Shown: one piece after another, positions 18,418-25,865 of the stretch
How the letters are laid out: each line of letters opens with the position of its first letter
Position numbering within the stretch: the stretch's first letter is position 1
Source: Flavobacteriales bacterium
Lineage (GTDB): Bacteria > Bacteroidota > Bacteroidia > Flavobacteriales_F > PHOS-HE28
Assembly: GCA_020848295.1 (NCBI GenBank)
Contig: JADLAI010000012.1
Coordinates: 1 to 52,176, forward strand
Direction: 5' to 3'
DNA: 52,176 bases
Translations under genes and position numbers: made by a program
Notes under the pieces: generated by a model
Database searches by the model: none
What the model was told of the DNA's origin: nothing
What the model saw: only the letters and a program-made list of their open reading frames with translations

Positions 18418-19092
18418 ATGAAACGCACCCTCCATTCCCTGATCCTGCTGGTGGCGCTGGTCCAGGCCCCGATCCTGGCGGCCCAACGGATCGCGTTCGT
18501 CAACACGCGCTACATCCTGGACCAGATGCCGGAGTACGAGTCGGCCCAGAAAGAACTGGACCGGTTCTCCAAACAGTGGCAGGACGAGATCGACGAACGC
18601 TACCAGCAGATCCGGCGCATGCGCGATGCATACAACGCCGAGGCCATCCTGCTCACCGAGGAAATGAAGCGCTCGCGCTTGGACGAGATCGACCGCCACG
18701 AACGGGAGGCCCGGGACATGCAGAAGAAACGCTTCGGCCCGGAGGGCGACCTCTTCAAGAAACGGGTGGAACTGATCCAGCCGATCCAGGACCGGGTGTA
18801 CAACGCAGTGAAGGAGGTCGCAGGGCAGAGTTATGTGGCCGTCTTCGACCTGGGTGGCCAGGCGAGCAACCTGCTCTTCGCCAGCGAGAAGTACGACAAG
18901 AGCGACAGTGTGCTCCGGAAGTTGGGGATCCGACCCGGCAAGGACAAGAACAGTGGCGACACCCGGGATGACGAGGAATTCGGTGAACCGCCCACGGAAA
19001 AAGACCACGAGACCGCACCACCCGATGGTGGCAAGGACAGTCCGCAAAAAGGCATGGACCGCGGTGGAAGTGAGCCGATGAAAACCAAATGA
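18418..19092 (+). CDS. OmpH/Skp-family periplasmic chaperone with charged tail
   Basis: 224 aa from the ATG at 18418, chosen for the signal peptide (KRTLHSLILLVALVQAPILA). The OmpH core covers about residues 22-170: AQRIAFVNTRYILDQMPEY, then long charged coiled-coil helices (KELDRFSKQWQDEIDERYQQ and REARDMQKKRFGPEG), then AGQSYVAVFDLGGQASNLLF. Skp-like chaperones hold unfolded barrel proteins on the way to BamA. Unusual is a low-complexity acidic/Pro/Lys tail of about 55 residues (DDEEFGEPPTEKDHE and so on) beyond the normal family end. The stop overlaps the next OmpH gene by four bases. Confidence 0.9.
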   Translation: MKRTLHSLILLVALVQAPILAAQRIAFVNTRYILDQMPEYESAQKELDRFSKQWQDEIDERYQQIRRMRDAYNAEAILLTEEMKRSRLDEIDRHEREARDMQKKRFGPEGDLFKKRVELIQPIQDRVYNAVKEVAGQSYVAVFDLGGQASNLLFASEKYDKSDSVLRKLGIRPGKDKNSGDTRDDEEFGEPPTEKDHETAPPDGGKDSPQKGMDRGGSEPMKTK

Positions 19093-19604
19093 AGATGAAA
19101 CACCTTTTGATCGCCTGCGCGTTCGCACTTACCAGCGCCCCCGCAGCAATCGCCCAAACAGCCCCCAAGCTCGGGCACATCGACCGGCAGAAGCTGATGT
19201 TGATGCTGCCCGAACGCAAGGACGCCGAGACCAAGATGCAAGCCTTCGCGAAGACACTCGATGAGCGGTTGAAGGCCATGGGCACGGAATACCAGGCCAA
19301 GGTGACCGATGCCCAGGCCCGTGCCGCCACGATGACCCAGACCGAGAAGGACGTGGCCCTGCGCGAGATCAGCGACCTGGAGACACGCATCCAGGCCGCC
19401 CAGGAGAAAGCCCAGGAGGACCTCTCCAAGCAGGAGGAGGAACTGTTGCGCCCCATGGTGGAACGCACCAACGCGGCGATCGCGGAGGTGGCTGCTGCCA
19501 ATGGTTTCACGTATGTGTTCGACGTGAGCACCGGCACGGTCCTGTACTATGAGAAGGGCGAGGACCTTCTACCCTTGGTGAAGACCAAGCTCGGTATCCA
19601 ATAA
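19089..19604 (+). CDS. OmpH/Skp-family periplasmic chaperone
   Basis: 171 aa, normal Skp length, with a signal peptide (KHLLIACAFALTSAPAAIA). The core is KLGHIDRQKLMLMLPERKD, a coiled-coil pair of helices rich in Ala, Glu and Lys, and a closing strand region AAANGFTYVFDVSTGTVLYY. It is the second of two adjacent OmpH paralogues directly downstream of bamA, the standard Bacteroidota arrangement; the first copy has an extended tail and this one does not. It presumably escorts outer-membrane proteins across the periplasm. Confidence 0.92.
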   Translation: MKMKHLLIACAFALTSAPAAIAQTAPKLGHIDRQKLMLMLPERKDAETKMQAFAKTLDERLKAMGTEYQAKVTDAQARAATMTQTEKDVALREISDLETRIQAAQEKAQEDLSKQEEELLRPMVERTNAAIAEVAAANGFTYVFDVSTGTVLYYEKGEDLLPLVKTKLGIQ

Positions 19605-19610
19605 GCACGG

Positions 19611-20438
19611 ATGGTGAGTGACGACCGCCCGATCGGCATCTTCGATTCCGGCATCGGAGGTCTCACGGTCACGGCCCGGATCAGGCAGGCGCTCCCCGCG
19701 GAGCGCCTGCTCTATTTCGGCGATAGTGCCCATGTGCCCTATGGGCCTCGTGGGTTGGAGCAGGTGCGGGCCTTCAGCTTCGCGATCACCGAAGCGCTGC
19801 TCGCCCGTGGGGCGAAGGCGATCGTGATCGCATGCAACACGGCCAGTGCCGCCGCCCTCCGTGCCCTGCGCGAGGCCCATCCCGATATCCCCTTCATCGG
19901 GATGGAACCCGCGGTGAAGCCGGCCGTGGAGCACACCCGCACCGGTGTGGTGGGCGTGATCGCCACGGTGGCCACCTTCCAGAGTGAGCTTTATGCCACC
20001 ATCGTGGAGCGATTCGCACAGGGTGTGGAGGTCTTGCACCAACCGTGCCCGAGCCTGGTGAAACAGATCGAGGCCGGCGACTTCGACACGCCGATCACCG
20101 AGGCCATGCTGCGTGGCTGGCTGGAGCCGATGCTCGCACGGAACATCGATGCGCTCGTGCTGGGCTGCACGCATTACCCGATCGTACGGCCGCTCATCGA
20201 GCGGATCGTGGGACCCGATGTACGGGTGATCGACCCTACACCGGCCATCGCCCGACAGCTGGATCGCATCCTGCAACGCGATGGCATCGGCCGGGACCCG
20301 TCGGCTTCTGGCGATCTGATCTGTTACACGAGCGGGGATCCAGTGGAATTCCACCGCATGATGGAACGTCTCGGACTGGAAGGCGCCCCCGTGTACCAGG
20401 CGACCTGGGACGGATCGGTCAGGCTCGATCGTCCGTGA
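19611..20438 (+). CDS. murI: Glutamate racemase
   Basis: 275 aa; interconverts L- and D-glutamate to supply peptidoglycan synthesis. Motifs: IGIFDSGIGGLTV (Asp12), YFGDSAHVPYGPRG, and the two catalytic cysteines Cys75 in IACNTASA and Cys186 in LGCTHYPIVRP. Length matches the family. It starts 6 bp after the second OmpH gene and is the last gene of the plus-strand envelope run. Its last 20 bp overlap the end of the convergent gamma-carbonic-anhydrase-like gene. Confidence 0.97.
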   Translation: MVSDDRPIGIFDSGIGGLTVTARIRQALPAERLLYFGDSAHVPYGPRGLEQVRAFSFAITEALLARGAKAIVIACNTASAAALRALREAHPDIPFIGMEPAVKPAVEHTRTGVVGVIATVATFQSELYATIVERFAQGVEVLHQPCPSLVKQIEAGDFDTPITEAMLRGWLEPMLARNIDALVLGCTHYPIVRPLIERIVGPDVRVIDPTPAIARQLDRILQRDGIGRDPSASGDLICYTSGDPVEFHRMMERLGLEGAPVYQATWDGSVRLDRP

Positions 20439-20943
20439 ACCAGCTTGCGTAAAGCTGGTAATTGCGGGCGATCCGTTCGATCTCGCCCTCGCTCAGGTCC
20501 TTGCTCACCGCACCGATGCGTCGGGCAGGCACACCGGCCATGAGGCTACCGGGAGGCACCATGGTCCGTTGCGTGACCACCGCCCCGGCCGCGATCACGC
20601 TACCCGTTCCGATCACGACCTCGTCCATCACGATGGCACCCATACCGATGAGCACCTTGTCCTCCACGGTACAACCATGCACGATCGCGTTATGGCCGAT
20701 GCTCACGTCGTTGCCGATGCGCAGGCCGCACTTCTGATAGGTGCAGTGCAGTACGGCACCGTCCTGCACATTCACTCGGTCGCCGATCCGGATATTGTTC
20801 ACGTCACCGCGCACCACGGCGTTGTACCACACGCTGCAATGTGCTCCCATCACCACATCGCCGATCACCACGGCGGTCTCGGCAAGGAAGATCCCTGGGC
20901 CGAATTGTGGTGTATGCCCGCGTAGCGTTCTGATCAGTGCCAT
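20419..20943 (-). CDS. Gamma-carbonic-anhydrase-like hexapeptide-repeat protein
   Basis: 174 aa left-handed beta-helix protein of the YrdA/CaiE family. Hexapeptide repeats run from GPGIFLAETAVVIGDVVMG to about residue 130. The metal-ligand pattern is recognisable: VQDGAVLHC followed by SIGHNAIVHGC, giving three His positions of the gamma-CA site. The family forms trimers in the cytoplasm; some members are carbonic anhydrases, many have no shown activity. It ends tail-to-tail in murI with a 20-bp overlap. There is no signal peptide. Confidence 0.9.
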   Translation of the reverse strand: MALIRTLRGHTPQFGPGIFLAETAVVIGDVVMGAHCSVWYNAVVRGDVNNIRIGDRVNVQDGAVLHCTYQKCGLRIGNDVSIGHNAIVHGCTVEDKVLIGMGAIVMDEVVIGTGSVIAAGAVVTQRTMVPPGSLMAGVPARRIGAVSKDLSEGEIERIARNYQLYASWFTDDRA

Positions 20944-21014
20944 GTTCCTTGGGTCGGTGTGAAGGTTCTTCTACTGGTATGCATCAAGGGAACGGTCTCC
21001 GCATGGGGTCCGAT

Positions 21015-21062
21015 GGTTCGTGCGTGCGCGGGTCAAGACCGCTACCCTCGCACGCACGAGCC
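21015..21062. repeat. Stem-loop in the 20944-21179 intergenic gap
   Basis: GGTTCGTGCGTGCG (21015-21028) is complementary, apart from one position, to CGCACGCACGAGCC (21049-21062) across a 20-base loop. It lies between the end of the HMA gene and the start of the gamma-CA-like gene, both on the minus strand. It could end the copper-type operon, but no T-run follows it. The rest of 20944-21179 shows no gene. Confidence 0.5.
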
Positions 21063-21179
21063 ATTTCACCCCGTCCATCCATTTCCGCAACGACCGGATC
21101 TTCGTCACCGGATCGGTCATGCACACGGCGACCGTTCGGGCCATCGCCCATCTGCGCTCCCCATCCCCTTGTTGCTGCG

Positions 21180-21557
21180 TCAATGTTTCTCCGCCGGTAG
21201 GCCACAACCCTCCTTCTGGCAGCATTCCGGCAATTTCTTGAACGCCTCGGCATCACCGGGGATGTCGTCGGCCATGTAGCCCAGCTTGCTCACGGCCAGG
21301 CGCAGGTTCTCCGGCGAGTTCTTGCGCGGATCATAATCCACATGGATCTCATTGGTGGCCAGTTCCACATCCACGCTCTTCACGCCCTTCTCATAGATCA
21401 GGTTCCCTTCGATGGTCGCCACACACATGTCGCAGACCGTGCTGGTGCGGATATCGAGGTGCGCGCGTTTCTTGTTCGTCGGCTGGTCTGTAGCCGGGTC
21501 CTGGGCCAGCAGCGAAGAGCTCGCCAGCAGGAGTGATAGGATGATCGTGGTCTTCAT
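21180..21557 (-). CDS. Secreted heavy-metal-associated (HMA) domain protein
   Basis: 125 aa with a signal peptide (KTTIILSLLLASSSLLA). The HMA fold is complete: the metal-binding loop TSTVCDMCVATIE (Cys42, Cys45), GVKSVDVELATNEIHVDYD and LRLAVSKLGYMADD. A C-terminal extension carries three more cysteines (PECCQKEGCG; Cys112, Cys113, Cys118), an additional possible soft-metal site. It probably binds Cu(I) or another soft metal in the periplasm. Its start overlaps the stop of the TonB receptor gene by four bases, so both are made together. A copper-handling role fits the neighbouring Cys-rich gene, but zinc or another metal is not excluded. Confidence 0.88.
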   Translation of the reverse strand: MKTTIILSLLLASSSLLAQDPATDQPTNKKRAHLDIRTSTVCDMCVATIEGNLIYEKGVKSVDVELATNEIHVDYDPRKNSPENLRLAVSKLGYMADDIPGDAEAFKKLPECCQKEGCGLPAEKH

Positions 21558-23800
21558 GGTGTGGTGGGCTGCTTGTCTTCTTTGCGGTCGAGTTGGAAAC
21601 GGAGGCCACCATAGAACATGGCCTTGTTGGTGGGTCCCCAGATCATGGAAGCGTCAAAATACGGGCCGTAGGGATCCTCGGGTGCGATGATCTGTTGTTG
21701 TTGCAGTGTACTGGTGGCATTCTCCACCCCAAGGTACACCTCCCAGTCGCCCAGGATGCGGGTGACCTGGGCATGCACCACGGAATAGGATGGTGAATGT
21801 TCGGGCATGCGATACTCCTCCGGGTTGGCCCGGGTGTAGGGGATCCGGCCCTTACCGAAAACGCTCAAGGTGAGGTCCATGCGCCAGTGCTCCTTGGGAT
21901 CGGTGAAGGCCAGGGAGGCCATGCCGCGGTGCTGCGGGGTGAACGGCCGCTCGCGCAGCACCCCGTCGTAGGTGGCACGCACGTCGTACCAGCGATGGGA
22001 GAGCTTCAGGTCGAGATCCCGGGTCACCTCAACTTGTATGTCGGTGAGCAAACTGGTGGCATAGGAGCGACCATCGAGCATGTAGAAGGCCACGGTGCGC
22101 GGATGACGATCCATGTCGGTGATGATCTGGTCCTGGAACTCCGTGCGGTACACATCGATCCCGATGGCCCACTTACGCTCGATCCATTTGAACTTGTGAA
22201 GCACGGATGCCCCGAAGTTCCAGGCACGTTCCATGCCAAGATCGCCTTGTACGATCACCTGCCGCGAACTGGCCAGTACGGTCGCATTCTCCACGAACGG
22301 GTTTGCGCTGCGGAAGCCATGACCGACGGATAGTCGGGCGTTGGTCAACGGTCCGATGTCGTACTTCAGGTGCAGTCGTGGGCTCACCACATTGCCGTAG
22401 TACGAGTTCGCATCGGCACGCAAGCCACCCACCATGGTGAGCGGGCCGCGTTGCATGGTATACTCGGCGAAGAGGCCCGGCATGCGTTCGATCCGTGCGA
22501 AGCCGCTGTCCAGGAAGACCTCTTCGTACTGGTCGAACTGGAAGGCAACGCCAGCCTTCAGTTGATCGCTGCCCTTCCCCACCAGCATTTGATACACGGC
22601 ACTGCCATAGAAGCTGTCCTGCGTACCCGAATAGGTCCGGTGTCCGAAACGCGAGCCCACGTCGTGGCGGCGCGCTGCGAACATGAAACCCACGCTCTTA
22701 CTGGGATCGTTCTTGAAGATGATGCCCTGCTTGCCGAAAAGGTCCACAAGTTCGTTGTGGATGTCCACCTGATATGGATCGCCCGAATGAATCGCATGTT
22801 CGGGTTCGTTCATGCTCATGGCGGTCTGGCCACCCGTGCGGTCATCGGTCACATAACGCAGGCCGACCTGTGTCATGCCGCGTTCGGTGCGCCGCATCCA
22901 ACGGTCCATCACATTGAAGCGGCGGGTGCGTGGTGCATCCATGAAGCCGTCGTTGTTCTGGTCCATGTCCCGTTGAAAGAGGTTGCCATGCAACAGGAGC
23001 AGGTTGCCGCTGTTGGTTCCGGTCTTCTGCGCGAGGTGTACGTTGCCTTCCACCCGCCCCTGGGAGTTCGCGTACAGGTTCATGAAGAGCGGCGGTTCGG
23101 AAAGCGGGTCGAGCAGGCACAGGTCGATCTGGCCGGTCATGGCATTGGGGCCGTTCACGGCGGTGCCCACCCCCTTGCTCAGGTTGATGTCCTTGATCCA
23201 GGTGCCGGGCACGAGCGTGAGGCCATAGGCGGTGGAGAGGCCGCGGATGAAGGGCAGGTTCTCCATGCTGATCTGCGCGTACTTACCGTCGAGGCCCAGC
23301 ATGCGGATGGTCTTGGTGCCGCTGATCGCATCGCTGTAATTCACGTCCACGGTGGCGTTGGTCTCGAAGCTCTCGCTGAGGTCGCAGCACGCTGCCCGCT
23401 TCAGTTCCTTCTGTCCGATGATCTCCGTGGAGTTGATGGTGCGGGAGTCCATGCGAGTTCCCGCTACGCGGTCCACGATCTCCACGGGGCCCATTTCCAC
23501 GGCCCAACGCAGTTTGATGCGCAATGGGGTGGTGGGTGGTGAGGTCAGTCGTAGCGTATCCGCCTTGTAACCTACGAACGAGGTGATGAGGGTGGCAGGC
23601 CAGTTCCCTGGGAGGGTGAGGGAAAAAGCGCCATTCGCATCGGTGGCGGTGCCGATGGTGGTGCCGAGCCAGTGGAGATTGGCCCCCGGCAAGGCTTCGG
23701 CTTCCGTCCCGGTCACGTGGCCGGTGATGACCTGCGCCCCTGCGACCGGACCGCAGACCAGGCCGAGTACTGCGTGAAGGATCCTGAATTTGAATGTCAT
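21554..23800 (-). CDS. TonB-dependent receptor, metal (copper?) type
   Basis: 748 aa with a signal peptide (RILHAVLGLVCGPVAGA). Residues about 23-100 are a carboxypeptidase-like regulatory domain (VITGHVTGTEAEALPGANL, GAFSLTLPGNWPATLITSFV), residues about 105-235 the plug (ACCDLSESFETNATVDVNYS, IRMLGLDGKYAQISMENLP, TGQIDLCL) and the rest a barrel ending FYGGLRFQLDRKED. The CCDLSESFETN plug segment is typical of Bacteroidota receptors encoded with HMA proteins. The coupled HMA gene downstream and the Cys-rich gene 79 bp upstream support uptake or removal of a soft metal. The C-terminus extends beyond the last strand by a short Lys/Pro tail. Confidence 0.87.
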   Translation of the reverse strand: MTFKFRILHAVLGLVCGPVAGAQVITGHVTGTEAEALPGANLHWLGTTIGTATDANGAFSLTLPGNWPATLITSFVGYKADTLRLTSPPTTPLRIKLRWAVEMGPVEIVDRVAGTRMDSRTINSTEIIGQKELKRAACCDLSESFETNATVDVNYSDAISGTKTIRMLGLDGKYAQISMENLPFIRGLSTAYGLTLVPGTWIKDINLSKGVGTAVNGPNAMTGQIDLCLLDPLSEPPLFMNLYANSQGRVEGNVHLAQKTGTNSGNLLLLHGNLFQRDMDQNNDGFMDAPRTRRFNVMDRWMRRTERGMTQVGLRYVTDDRTGGQTAMSMNEPEHAIHSGDPYQVDIHNELVDLFGKQGIIFKNDPSKSVGFMFAARRHDVGSRFGHRTYSGTQDSFYGSAVYQMLVGKGSDQLKAGVAFQFDQYEEVFLDSGFARIERMPGLFAEYTMQRGPLTMVGGLRADANSYYGNVVSPRLHLKYDIGPLTNARLSVGHGFRSANPFVENATVLASSRQVIVQGDLGMERAWNFGASVLHKFKWIERKWAIGIDVYRTEFQDQIITDMDRHPRTVAFYMLDGRSYATSLLTDIQVEVTRDLDLKLSHRWYDVRATYDGVLRERPFTPQHRGMASLAFTDPKEHWRMDLTLSVFGKGRIPYTRANPEEYRMPEHSPSYSVVHAQVTRILGDWEVYLGVENATSTLQQQQIIAPEDPYGPYFDASMIWGPTNKAMFYGGLRFQLDRKEDKQPTTP

Positions 23801-23879
23801 GGTATGGAATTCCTGTTGATGTGATGGACACCGGGTCGTGGCACGACCCCATCGCCCTGTGGGCGGGAACAGGAAAGTC

Positions 23880-24284
23880 CTAAACGCGCTGCACGCTGAT
23901 CACCGAGAGCCTATCGGGGGCCGAACGTGGTGGCGGACGGGATGCCAGCCACGGGATCGAACGCACGGTTGCAGGCGGCGAGACCTGGGTCACATGAAGC
24001 CAAAGGTCAATGGTGTCAATGTGATGGTTGATGCCGATGTTCGGAAGGATGTTGTCACGTTCCCCCTTCACCAAGGCCAGCTCGCAACAGGAGGCCTTGA
24101 ACGTGGGGGTATCGCTCGGCTCGCCCTCATCCGGGCAGCAACCGGTGCTCACGCCCAGACTGAGGACGCTGTGGCCGCCCTCCAAGCAGGTCATGCGGCT
24201 GATGGTCATCCCATTGGTGGCCACCAGAAAGAGGCCCACGACCATGTAGGTGATCCACCTGTGCCGTTGAAGCAGTGAGCGCAT
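23880..24284 (-). CDS. Small Cys-rich membrane-anchored protein (HYC_CC_PP-like)
   Basis: 134 aa from the ATG at 24284; the frame is open further upstream but that part overlaps nfuA. An N-terminal hydrophobic segment (ITYMVVGLFLVATNGM) could be a signal or anchor. It contains Cys33 and His38 in MTCLEGGHSV, Cys49-Cys50 in STGCCPDE and Cys66-Cys67 in KASCCELA, then a Pro-rich stretch (RPPPRSAP). This spacing of H/C, CC, CC and PP resembles the HYC_CC_PP family found beside HMA and TonB receptor genes in Bacteroidota. It is the first gene of the presumed metal operon. The exact function is unknown; metal sensing or shuttling is inferred. Confidence 0.7.
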   Translation of the reverse strand: MRSLLQRHRWITYMVVGLFLVATNGMTISRMTCLEGGHSVLSLGVSTGCCPDEGEPSDTPTFKASCCELALVKGERDNILPNIGINHHIDTIDLWLHVTQVSPPATVRSIPWLASRPPPRSAPDRLSVISVQRV

Positions 24285-24288
24285 CGCG

Positions 24289-24300
24289 CTACAAAAGTAG
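24289..24300 (-). promoter_or_regulatory. Candidate -7 box TACTTTTG in a small palindrome
   Basis: CTACAAAAGTAG is CTAC and GTAG around AAAA; on the minus strand it reads CTACTTTTGTAG and includes TACTTTTG, an exact TAnnTTTG match. It ends only 7 bases before the ATG at 24284, so transcription would begin at or beside the start codon and the mRNA would be leaderless or nearly so. Confidence 0.4.
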
Positions 24301-24405
24301 ACCTTACGGCCACTGGGGCCATGACCCATCTCGTGGATCCTTGAGAAGCCAAGGGGGGTGAGCGGCGGTATCTTCGCGCCGCACCGGGGCACATAGGGCC
24401 CGTGC

Positions 24406-25029
24406 ATGACGTCCATGAGCACCGAGAAAAGGAAGCATCCGGCCAACCTGTATCTGGAATCCACGCCCAATCCGCTCACCATGCGGTACGTATGTGATCG
24501 GTTGCTGATCGAAGAGGGCCGCCTGTTGGAATTCCGCACACCGCAGGAGCCGGTTAACGTATCGCCCCTGGCCGAGCGGATCTTCAACCTGCCTTTCGTC
24601 ACCGGGGTCTTCATCAGCAGCAACTTCATCACGGTGACCCGCAACAACAGCGTGGATTGGGACCTGGTGGGCATGGAACTGCGCGACTACATCCTGGAGT
24701 ACCTGCGCACCGATGGTCGGGTGGTGTACGAGGATGCTCCAGCGCAAGCCCTTGCCGATGCGAATGAGCGGGCGAGCACACACGCGGAGGCGAAGGGCCC
24801 GGACGACGAGAAGATCATCCGCGTGCTGGAGGAGTACATCCGGCCTGCGGTGGAGGGCGATGGGGGCCACATCGCGTTCAAGAGTTACGAGGAAGGGATC
24901 GTCACCGTGTCGCTGCGTGGATCATGCAGTGGTTGCCCCAGCAGCATGATCACCTTGAAGCAAGGGATCGAGAACATGCTGAAGCACGAGGTGCCCGGTG
25001 TGCGCGAGGTGGTGGCGGAGGCGTTGTGA
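24406..25029 (+). CDS. nfuA: NifU-family Fe-S cluster carrier (NfuA type)
   Basis: 207 aa. Residues about 12-100 form an Nfu N-terminal domain (NLYLESTPNPLTMRYVCDR, LPFVTGVFISSNFITVTR), residues about 130-207 a NifU C-terminal domain with the cluster-binding CSGCPSS (Cys174 and Cys177) in SLRGSCSGCPSSMITLKQ. Such scaffold/carrier proteins deliver [4Fe-4S] clusters to target enzymes in the cytoplasm. A second ATG at 24415 is an alternative start. It is divergent from the Cys-rich gene; 24285-24405 holds no other gene. Confidence 0.93.
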   Translation: MTSMSTEKRKHPANLYLESTPNPLTMRYVCDRLLIEEGRLLEFRTPQEPVNVSPLAERIFNLPFVTGVFISSNFITVTRNNSVDWDLVGMELRDYILEYLRTDGRVVYEDAPAQALADANERASTHAEAKGPDDEKIIRVLEEYIRPAVEGDGGHIAFKSYEEGIVTVSLRGSCSGCPSSMITLKQGIENMLKHEVPGVREVVAEAL

Positions 25030-25065
25030 TCGTACTGATCGCTGGGTGAACACCTTGGGACCGCT

Positions 25066-25082
25066 CCTTGCTGGCAGCAAGG
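25066..25082. repeat. Perfect short palindrome after nfuA
   Basis: CCTTGCTG G CAGCAAGG, an 8-bp perfect inverted repeat with one central base, lies 37 bases after the nfuA stop. It could form a terminator hairpin but no T-run follows; it is equally placed to be an operator for the locus starting at 25135. Confidence 0.4.
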
Positions 25083-25134
25083 GTGCCCGTATGCATTCCG
25101 GCAGGTTCCGGCATCTCCATGGGAACGACCTGCG

Positions 25135-25864
25135 ATGCGACACACCACCCTGTTCATGAGCACCCTCTTGATCGGATCGATCCAAGGGCAACAAAGCGGC
25201 GAGATCCGCGGTCGTGTGCTTGATCCCGATGGTGGCACCCTTCCCTCTGCGAGCGTGTACACCCGCATCGCCGGCGAACTGGTCGGCACCAATACCGACC
25301 TCGATGGCCGGTTCGTGCTCAAACCTGTGCCTGCCGGTATCCATCCGGTCACCATCTCCTTCACCGGCTACACCACACTGGAGGTCGTTGGCGTGGTGGT
25401 GACCACGGACCGCGCGACCTACTTGAACGATGTACGCTTGACGTTCATGAAGGACCTGAGGACATTCGAGAAGATCGGGTTCACACGGAAATTGATCGAC
25501 CGTGACGACCCCAGCCGCATGAGCCTCCTGGCCTCCCGATCCCACGCGCAAGGACCCGATCCAATTCCTCAGCAAGAACTTCGCCGGGGTCACCGCCGCG
25601 CCGAACGGTGAGGGCCTGTACTTCCGCGGATCGCATACGGAGAATACGGTGAGCTACCTCGACGGGGTGAAGATCAGTGGTGGGGTGCCACGCGTGCCAC
25701 CGAGCGCGATCAGCAGCGTGAGCGTGTACACCGGTGGACTGCCTGCGCGTTACGGCGACGTGACCGGCGGGGTGATCGTGTTTGAGACCCGGACCTATGG
25801 CGAGATCCACGAAGCGGAACGTCGGCGAGCGGTCCAACGAACGGAGAGCGAGGATCTGCCTTGA
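25135..25864 (+). pseudogene. Frameshifted carboxypeptidase-like / TonB-plug protein
   Basis: The first frame runs from ATG 25135 with a signal peptide (LFMSTLLIGSIQGQ) and a carboxypeptidase-like regulatory domain (GEIRGRVLDPDGGTLPSASV, NTDLDGRFVLKPVPAG, VTISFTGYTTLEVVGV). Homology then moves to the next frame: removing one C from CCC at 25535-25537 joins ...LLAS to DPTRKDPIQFLSKN and a TonB plug (GVTAAPNGEGLYFRGSHTEN, VSYLDGVKISGG, GGLPARYGDVTGGVIVFETR), ending at TGA 25862-25864 for about 242 residues. There is no barrel, so it is a plug-only protein or a truncated receptor. The frameshift may be genuine decay or a sequencing error in a short C-run. A sigma-like gene begins one base after the stop. 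Confidence 0.78.
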
Positions 25865-25865
25865 G

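Noticed and set aside
20971-21225. An 84-codon minus-strand frame before the gamma-CA-like gene
   Set aside because: It overlaps the end of the HMA gene, spans the stem-loop and has no recognisable motif.
22370-23542. A 390-codon plus-strand frame
   Set aside because: Antisense to the metal-type TonB receptor gene, whose plug and barrel motifs are continuous; the plus translation shows no family features.
24285-24674. Longer start of the Cys-rich gene
   Set aside because: The extension is antisense to nfuA and lacks the membrane segment; a -7 box lies directly before the ATG at 24284.
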